DNA from: an uncultured Collinsella sp.
GTDB lineage: Bacteria > Actinomycetota > Coriobacteriia > Coriobacteriales > Coriobacteriaceae
NCBI GenBank assembly: GCA_900545875.1
Contig: URAQ01000102.1
Span: 1 to 6,362 of the forward strand
Length of the DNA: 6,362 bases
Direction: 5' to 3'
Under the pieces are notes generated by a model that did no database searches, was not told the origin of the DNA, and saw nothing but the letters and a program-made list of their open reading frames with translations. Each line of letters opens with the position of its first letter. Positions within the stretch are counted from its first letter, which is position 1. Below are positions 5,619-6,362 of this stretch, piece after piece. The translations under genes and the position numbers were made by a program.

Positions 5619-6332
5619 ATGGCAGAGCCGATGCTTTCCGTCTACAACATCAACGTCTGGTACGGCGCCATCCACGCCATCAAGGACATCTCCTTTAACG
5701 TTAACGAGGGCGAGATCGTGGCCCTGATCGGTGCCAACGGTGCCGGCAAGTCCACAACGCTCAAGACCGTCTCGGGCCTGCTGCGCTCCAAGACCGGCTC
5801 CATCAAGTTTATGGGCGAGGACATTACCCATACGCCTGCCGACAAGCTGGTGGGTAAGGGCTTGGCCCAGGTTCCCGAGGGTCGTCGCGCCTTTTTGCAG
5901 ATGACGGTTGAGGAGAACCTGGAGATGGGTGCCTATACGCAGCCCAAGTCCACGGTGGCTCCGGGCCTGGAGCGCGTCTACGAGCAGTTCCCGCGCCTAA
6001 AGGAACGTCGTCGCCAGGTCGCCGGCACCCTTTCAGGCGGCGAGCAGCAGATGCTCGTTATGGGGCGCGCCCTTATGAGTAACCCCAAACTGCTTATGCT
6101 CGACGAACCTTCCATGGGTCTGGCGCCGATTCTGATCGAACAGATCTTCCAGATTGTCGAGGACCTGCACAAGGCCGGCACCACGGTGCTTCTGGTTGAG
6201 CAAAACGCGCAGATGGCGCTTTCCATCGCCACGCGCGGCTACGTGCTCGAGACCGGCAAGATCACCATGGAGGGCAAGGCCTCCGACCTGCTGCACGACG
6301 AGAAGGTGCGCAAGGCGTACCTCGGCGCGTGA
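5619..6332 (+). CDS. livF: BCAA ABC transporter ATP-binding protein LivF
   Basis: This is the second ATPase subunit, 237 residues, the standard LivF size. It carries Walker A GANGAGKST (38-46), VPEGRRAFLQMTVEENL (85-101, the LivF-type replacement of the Q-loop), the canonical signature LSGGEQQ (138-144), Walker B LLMLDEPSMGL with Asp162-Glu163, and VEQNA (193-197), where Gln195 stands at the switch-His position. PEGR and VEQN are normal LivF hallmarks that separate it from LivG, so the pair is expected to be asymmetric. The ATG follows the livG stop with no gap (TAAATG), which favours termination-reinitiation. It is the last gene of the operon; only 30 bases follow in the window. Confidence 0.95.
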   Translation: MAEPMLSVYNINVWYGAIHAIKDISFNVNEGEIVALIGANGAGKSTTLKTVSGLLRSKTGSIKFMGEDITHTPADKLVGKGLAQVPEGRRAFLQMTVEENLEMGAYTQPKSTVAPGLERVYEQFPRLKERRRQVAGTLSGGEQQMLVMGRALMSNPKLLMLDEPSMGLAPILIEQIFQIVEDLHKAGTTVLLVEQNAQMALSIATRGYVLETGKITMEGKASDLLHDEKVRKAYLGA

Positions 6333-6345
6333 CGTCTCACATTAC

Positions 6346-6362
6346 TATGCTCCCGCTGGCGG
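6346..6362 (+). terminator. Possible left half of the operon terminator hairpin, cut by the window edge
   Basis: The last bases, TATGCTCCCGCTGGCGG, contain CCGC-TG-GCGG at 6353-6362. If the sequence continued with the complement of the preceding GCTC, this would be an 8-bp GC-rich stem, a usual terminator core. The right arm and any T-run lie outside the window, so this is a guess from half a structure. Confidence 0.25.

Noticed and set aside
6340..6346. A third CATTACT heptamer after livF
   Set aside because: It is a single 7-base match without its ATAAAGT partner, and it is likely chance.
1..6362. CRISPR arrays, tRNA or rRNA genes, insertion sequences
   Set aside because: No regular repeat-spacer pattern, no tRNA-like fold, and no transposase or terminal inverted repeats were seen on either strand.

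Overview
The window is a branched-chain amino acid (BCAA) / hydrophobic amino acid ABC uptake locus of the Liv type (HAAT family), entirely on the + strand. The order is a 5'-truncated substrate-binding protein gene (livJ-like copy 1), a complete second binding-protein gene (livJ-like copy 2), then the permeases livH and livM and the ATPases livG and livF. High-GC codon use (strong C/G third positions), lipoprotein-type binding proteins and GGAGG-type ribosome sites suggest a high-GC Gram-positive bacterium. The overall protein flavour recalls Coriobacteriia (Collinsella-like gut actinobacteria). That placement is an impression from sequence style and was not tested by any search.

Layout. Bases 1 to about 161 do not belong to the Liv locus. 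Read on the minus strand they give an uninterrupted, alanine-rich helical/coiled-coil protein fragment that runs off the left edge. Read on the plus strand they give a Cys/Gly/Val/Arg-rich peptide that looks like an antisense translation. Near bases 156-182 this foreign sequence abuts livJ copy 1 just before its mature domain, so copy 1 has no signal peptide, lipobox or credible start. Bases 1200-1470 are an AT-rich promoter and leader region with a cluster of 7-base repeats and two perfect hairpins. livJ copy 2 (1471-2658) is an intact lipoprotein. Bases 2659-2797 hold two strong intercistronic hairpins. From 2798 to 6332 livH, livM, livG and livF are packed with gaps of at most 9 bases or with overlap, which indicates one translationally coupled transcript. 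The last 30 bases hold no gene and may contain the left half of a terminator hairpin.

How it works. The lipid-anchored binding protein(s) capture the amino acid outside the membrane and deliver it to the LivH-LivM channel. LivG-LivF hydrolyse ATP to drive import. Two paralogous binding proteins next to one permease/ATPase set suggest either two ligand preferences feeding one channel or a dosage duplication. The hairpins between livJ and livH could allow more binding protein than membrane components, as is common in such operons.

I found no novel defence, mobile or RNA-guided system. The most notable signal is the abrupt junction near base 160, where two coding sequences on opposite strands are both truncated. 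It could be a real rearrangement or an assembly chimera. The next most notable signals are the structured, repeat-bearing leader of livJ copy 2 and the intercistronic hairpins.
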